Assembly (NCBI GenBank): GCA_028671895.1 | Contig: CM053804.1 | Span: 1,927,001 to 1,991,000, forward strand | Source: Oenanthe sinensis | Taxonomy: Eukaryota; Streptophyta; Magnoliopsida; Apiales; Apiaceae | Direction: 5' to 3' | DNA length: 64,000 nucleotides | Shown: piece after piece, positions 59,175-64,000 of the stretch | How the letters are laid out: every line of letters starts with the position of its first letter | Numbering within the stretch: the stretch's first letter is position 1 | The notes under the pieces: generated by a model | The model's input: the letters and a program-made list of their open reading frames with translations, nothing else | What the model was told of the DNA's origin: nothing | Database searches by the model: none | Position numbers and translations under genes: made by a program

Positions 59175-62100
59175 TTACATAATTGCTGCCAAACCAATAG
59201 GGCCTTCATCATTTATGGATTCTGGAGCAGAGACCAAACTGCGAGGCCTAGCTGAAATGTTAGGACACGAGTATTCAGTAACAAGGCCACTGGAAAAATA
59301 GTTTTCGAAAGATTCGCAAGTGACAAAGGCACCTTGGTGTTCACAAAAAAAAACCCCACCAATAGTCCAAGTACATTTAAACTTGTTATGCTTCTGAACA
59401 CTGAAAGCAATACTATTCCACAACATTTTGATATCACTTTTTGACAACACAATGCTCTATCTTAATGTATGTTTTCCTTACCTATACACTATCATGGATC
59501 TTAAAATTATAGCCGACACAGTCTAAATGCCAAAGAAGTATTTGAAAGGACAATTAACAAATAATTCAGTCTTAGAAGTGTAAGCCAAGACACCCCGGTA
59601 TCCAAAAAATATGAGGAAATCACACACACACACACACACACATATTGTAATAACTGAAACATTAAAAGTTTGGTGGTCGGTCGATATTTGGGCCGGTGTG
59701 CGGGTCTGTTTATTTTAAAAACCTAGTTCACAATGCTAATAATTTTTAAAAACTATTCTAAACAAAACACATTTAATTATTCCAATTTAATTTAACTATT
59801 CTAATTTAAACAGAACTCTAGGGCCTAGTTATTTTAAAATCTATTATAACGGGTGTAATTATATGAAAAATCTATTCTAACTAAAACACTTATAACTATT
59901 CTAATTCAAACACATCTATAGAACAAGCAGATATAAATAAAAAAATTAAAATAAAAGTAATAAGATAACAAATATTAAAGCCAACATGTGCATCACACGG
60001 GGTATAAGCTAGTGTGTGTGCGTGTTCAAGTGAAAACTTTTTAGAGTGAAAACCATGAAAACCTACACTAAACTCTGTGAAACCATAATAAAAATTGGAA
60101 ATAAATGGTGCAAAACCAAATAAAAAGTTTATTTAAACAGTTGAATCCATTTTTTTATTATGGTTCTGCGGATTTTAGTAAAGGTTTTCATGGTTATCAC
60201 TCTAGAAAGTTTTTATATGAATGTTACCCTATATATATATATCTGTGTGTGTGTATATATTGAACTGGAATAAAAATAGATGTCAGTACTTACCCGAAAC
60301 ATTTGTAATTACACCAACACTTTTCGGATTAGCAAGAGCTTTTAGTTTATTTCCTGTAGCTAGCAACAATAAGCTCCTCATATGTTGCTTCTGTTCCTTG
60401 GGACTGCTTGTCTTCGCTAAAGCTTCTTCGAAAGCAAGAAGATTTTGGGGTGTAATGCAGGGAAGGGAGAGTAACACCTGTGATAATACAAATGATGGTT
60501 GCACACGAGTGCAAAGACTATTAAATTGCAATCTAGAATATTTACCATACTACAAAATTAACTACTTGAGAAATCTCACCAACCTGCCTAGGTGCTGGGT
60601 CTCTATCAGATAGATAGACAAAAATTTCACGGCAAAGACTAACAAGCTCAGCGCTGACATTAACATTTGAATCAAATTCCAAACTACTGATTATTGCATA
60701 GAACAAATCCTTTGCAACAAATTCTCGGAGTTCGGCATTACTAGATGAAACAGCCAAGAGAACAACAGAACCACAAAAGGAAGAAACTTTAGTCACAGCT
60801 TCACCATCTCCCCACTTAAAGGTGTCCAAAACTATCTGCAGTGCCAGTAGGGCCAGGCCTTTGTGCTTCAAAAGAAAACTGCATTCAAATTACAATTTAC
60901 TATTCAGAAATCAGAAAACATAACTGTTAATTCCTGCCACCAATTGCAAATTTTAGTACAGAATTATTGATTAAATCTTCTCACTAACAAATTATTCAGG
61001 CATACCCAATCATTGAACTAGAGGAAAATGCATCCAATTCTTTGAGTGCAGAGACTTCCACCCGGTTGACATGCCCAGACTGTTCTACTAAAGGAAGACC
61101 GGTATTCAATCCTGGGGAAGCAAAAATCGAGAGGAGTGTACAGATCTCACGTGTCAAGCCTCGCAGTAGCTTTTCCTCCATAACTTCCACTTTTAGGTCA
61201 GAATCTGCAGGTATGCCAAGACGATCTGGAACCTTTGCTCTACCTTCCTGTAATAGACTTGACCAAGAACAGCCAAGAGCCTGCTGCGAGTAAAGAAATA
61301 TTGGATGCAAAAGCTTTTCCAGCCACAGATCCCACATATCTGATGGGCAGCATTTTATTAATGGTATATAAATCGAATGAACGAGCTGCCTCATATGCCT
61401 GAACTCCATTGAATGTACATTCTCCACTAAAGCCAAAGCTACGGAATGAGCATCCATTGTTTTGAAAAATGAATCCCCAATGGTTGCTGATAAGCCCAGA
61501 ACGTTATACCTAGTTTGAGTAATATATCATGAATTCATCAGAAGATGGATAACTGAAATGCATATAAAAGAAATGATTTTATAAAGCCTACTTTACAGAT
61601 AATACTTGAAAAAGAAGAATGCCATATAATTTTTATAATTTGATCGTAAAATAGCACTTTTGCTATACAATCAAAAAATTGATTCTGATCAAACATATGC
61701 TCTAGGGCGATGTATATTTTAATCCTAGTTTCCTCGTTTAGACACATAAACTCTTAAAGTTTAAAAACATACTTCCATGCCCTCATTGTTTGTCAAGTGT
61801 ACCTATCGACCCTATCGTCTATTTCTTTTCCTGAAAATACCCTTATTCTTAATATTATACTATAGTCTATAGCGAATTAAGATACTACTGCTTATTTAAA
61901 TTTAAAATTTATCATATAATACTATTGAAATATTGTATATTTTATATTAAGATTTTATTGTATATTTTTTATTATATTAATTTGTACAATTCATTGTAAT
62001 ATTACATATTTTACTAGATATTAATATTAAGATTTTACTAATTATTCTATTTAATATTCTAATGTAAAATTCAACATACCCTTTTTTTATCGCGAATAGC

Positions 62101-64000
62101 ATTAACACGTAATTTTTATGTGAATCCGGGGAGCCACGTCACTTATCTGTACTTAAAACAATTTTTCTAGGGTTTTTTCTCTCCGCTATAAAAAAGCGCG
62201 GAGTGATGGATGACAAAATCACTTGTCAGGGATCTCCACCCCTCTATTTAATATAATTCAATTATTACATATTTTGTTAAATATTATTAAGATCAAGATT
62301 CAATGAACGATCCCGACTCTAGTAAAACATTCAATATTTTGTTCATGCTAGAAAAATAATTTTTCAAAATTGATTAAGTGTTAATATTATTTAAATTTCT
62401 ATTGTATAATATCTTAGTAGAATCTTAATAGTAATGTGTAAAAATATAAAATAAAAATTATATTATATTATATTGTAAAAATAAATTATGATATGTACCG
62501 TAGAAAATTTAGTTTCAATGAAATTAATTATATTAAACTGTATGTTAAAATATTGGGTAAAACATTTTTTAATTTCTTAATATTATACTAGTTTTCTTAT
62601 TTAATATCCAATGTGATTAATTTGTTAAATATTTATAATCAATAAATGTCATTTCATTAAGTATGAGGGTACTCTTGGAATAAAAATAAGCGATGAGGTT
62701 GATGTTTACATTTTATAAATATCGAGAGCATGGAGGTACATTCTTGAAGTTTAAGGGTTTATGTGCCTAAATGCTAAAACTATAGGCTAAAGTATAAATA
62801 ACCCTAAGCCCTATCTGTTAACAGAAATTACAAACAAGAAACACATTGGAAAGATACAATAGAGCACGTGATACTTCCCCTGTCTTATCCGGAAGAAAAA
62901 ATAAATTCTATTTGTATTTTGTTATATAAAAATTGCCGGGGTTCTAAAAGTGACCTACAGGTCATTCCTTCATGCCACACTGCTCCACACATCATCATGA
63001 CATTTTGATAACTAAAACAGCAGTGTTTTAGCAATAATTATCTGAAAGAGCATATCAAAAACTATTGAACATACCCGCTATCTCTTATACCCTTCAACCA
63101 ATTCCGTATATCAGTTTCATTTGACTCTGCAGAGCCTTCTTTATTCATGTCAAATTGAGAACCATCAATAAAATTCAATGAACTCCTAGACGATTTTGGA
63201 TTTCCTTCACCTAGAAGACTTGTTCGCTCTACATCACTCATAACCATCGCAGCTTTCATTTCTCCAGGTAAAGCTTGAGTGACAGGTGGAGACCAAAGAG
63301 AATGTATAGCTCGAAGCAGCTGTGGATCGAAACATGCCATGATTAGAATAATTGCATTTTTCAAAGAAAAGAACCAAATTAGACAAAACATTTGGAGTAT
63401 ATGTAAAGAGTATTTTACTGACCATTTCTTTAGAGAAGAAAACTTACTTTTAAAAGAGGAGGCAGCATCCATGACAGATGAGACACCATAGGATGACAGG
63501 GAACATAACTTTCTGATGAAGTGTTAAGTAAACTTGAACTTCCTTTTCTGACACCGCTCCTCTTAAGAGCCTTCTCAAAAAATGTTACAGTGTGAAAAAG
63601 TGACCACATGAACTTTGTCTCAGAACACAAGCGAATCAAACCATTTGGGTCAGATAAAAACTCATTTTGCCATTCAATCTGTATCCACTGTTTGCTCAAA
63701 GGTTCGAGCAACCATACTAAAACTTCTTGCTGCTGTTGAACCCTGCACCAGAATTAGAAGCATGAAACTAATTAATATAGGATAAATGAAAAAAAAACGG
63801 AACAGAATATATAAACCCCTTGTAAATATTTACCCAGCAGCAGAAGCCATAATAAGAAATGCTTCCCCTAGCAGATTATGCTCCCCACGAAGAAGACCAC
63901 CTTCCCTTTGCAAGTAAGACATTGTTTCAGCTATTGCCTATAGAACAACAGAACTAAAAGTAAGTATTGATGACTATTATCCAATAGCTAATTCATGGTT
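59175..64000 (-). CDS. HST: HASTY (exportin-5 homologue), C-terminal half, runs off right edge
   Basis: Seven exons are visible: 63834-63937, 63448-63742, 63075-63319, 61006-61509, 60584-60878, 60294-60477, 59175-59251, GT-AG with matching phases, together about 567 C-terminal residues of a family protein near 1200. Clear matches are LQREGGLLRGEHNLLGEAFL, FMWSLFHTVTFFEKALKRSG, PMVSHLSWMLPPLLK, DIRNWLKGIRDSGYNVLGLS, FRHMRQLVHSIYIPLIKCCP, LREFVAKDLFYAIISSLEFD, and the C terminus EGPIGLAAIM. HASTY is an importin-beta-type karyopherin. In Arabidopsis it acts in microRNA biogenesis and movement and in shoot phase change. N-terminal exons lie to the right of 64000. The 1.57-kb intron 61510-63074 contains a Mutator-like insertion. 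The 1.04-kb last intron has a CA repeat (59621-59642). Confidence 0.94.
59621..59642. repeat. (CA)n microsatellite in HASTY last intron
   Basis: Eleven CA units in a row. A TA/GT tract also lies at 60231-60260 in the same intron. Confidence 0.9.
61705..62804. mobile_element. Non-autonomous Mutator-like element in a HASTY intron
   Basis: 1100 bp with long imperfect terminal inverted repeats (about 90 bp). The left end is GGGCGATGTATATTTTAATC and the inverted right end GGGTTATTTATACTTTAGCC. Further in, CACATAAAC..TCCATGC occurs in both arms. Flanks TATGCTCTA (61696-61704) and TAAGCCCTA (62805-62813) are a 9-bp duplication matching at 7 of 9, the Mutator size. The inside is AT-rich without coding sequence, with a small GC hairpin CTCCGC..GCGGAG near 62200. 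Confidence 0.7.

Overview
The window is nuclear DNA of a flowering plant, most likely a eudicot. The genes have many short GT-AG introns, the intergenic DNA is AT-rich, and plant-specific families are present (FRIGIDA-like, HASTY, PPR-DYW, EIX2-like receptor-like protein). Plant transposon classes are also present: Athila-like Ty3/gypsy, Stowaway, PIF/Harbinger, hAT and Mutator-like. I cannot name the species. All exon joins were made by eye from splice sites, reading phase and remembered family sequences.

Regions. 1-2263: decayed leucine-rich-repeat receptor-like protein gene (minus). 3449-12863: complete Athila-like LTR retrotransposon, minus orientation, with a CACCC target duplication, near-identical LTRs, a tRNA-Asp primer site, a broken gag-pol without a recognisable protease, and a 3' spacer holding a regular array of paired palindromes. 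13017-14880: Stowaway MITE, dead PPR-DYW gene and a fragment of plastid trnH. 15828-21999: large FRIGIDA-like gene with one full and two partial FRIGIDA domains. 24324-26457: TRAPP subunit TRAPPC6/Trs33 (last exon not found). 27804-30300: SRP receptor beta subunit. 30301-39617: gene-poor DNA with a solo LTR, a Tourist-like MITE, a PIF/Harbinger element with a dead ORF1, and a possible MULE tail. 39618-43837: Tmemb_40 seven-helix protein (CAND2/TPRA1-like). 44770-49565: VAP27-type ER contact-site protein whose first exon lies in a tandem repeat. 50281-55228: vacuolar NHX-type cation/proton antiporter. 56028-56646: hAT-like MITE. 59175 to the right edge: C-terminal half of HASTY (exportin-5), with a 1.1-kb Mutator-like insertion in an intron.

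The intact genes are mainly housekeeping genes of membrane traffic (TRAPP, SRP receptor, VAP27), ion transport (NHX), small-RNA/nuclear export (HASTY) and chromatin/flowering-time control (FRIGIDA-like). They are neighbours rather than one pathway. The most unusual structures are the palindrome array in the retrotransposon (pairs 21-22 bp apart, repeating about every 75 bp), a second short-period motif array in a solo LTR, the repeated VAP27 first exon in which only the last copy has a start codon, and the multi-domain FRIGIDA-like protein.
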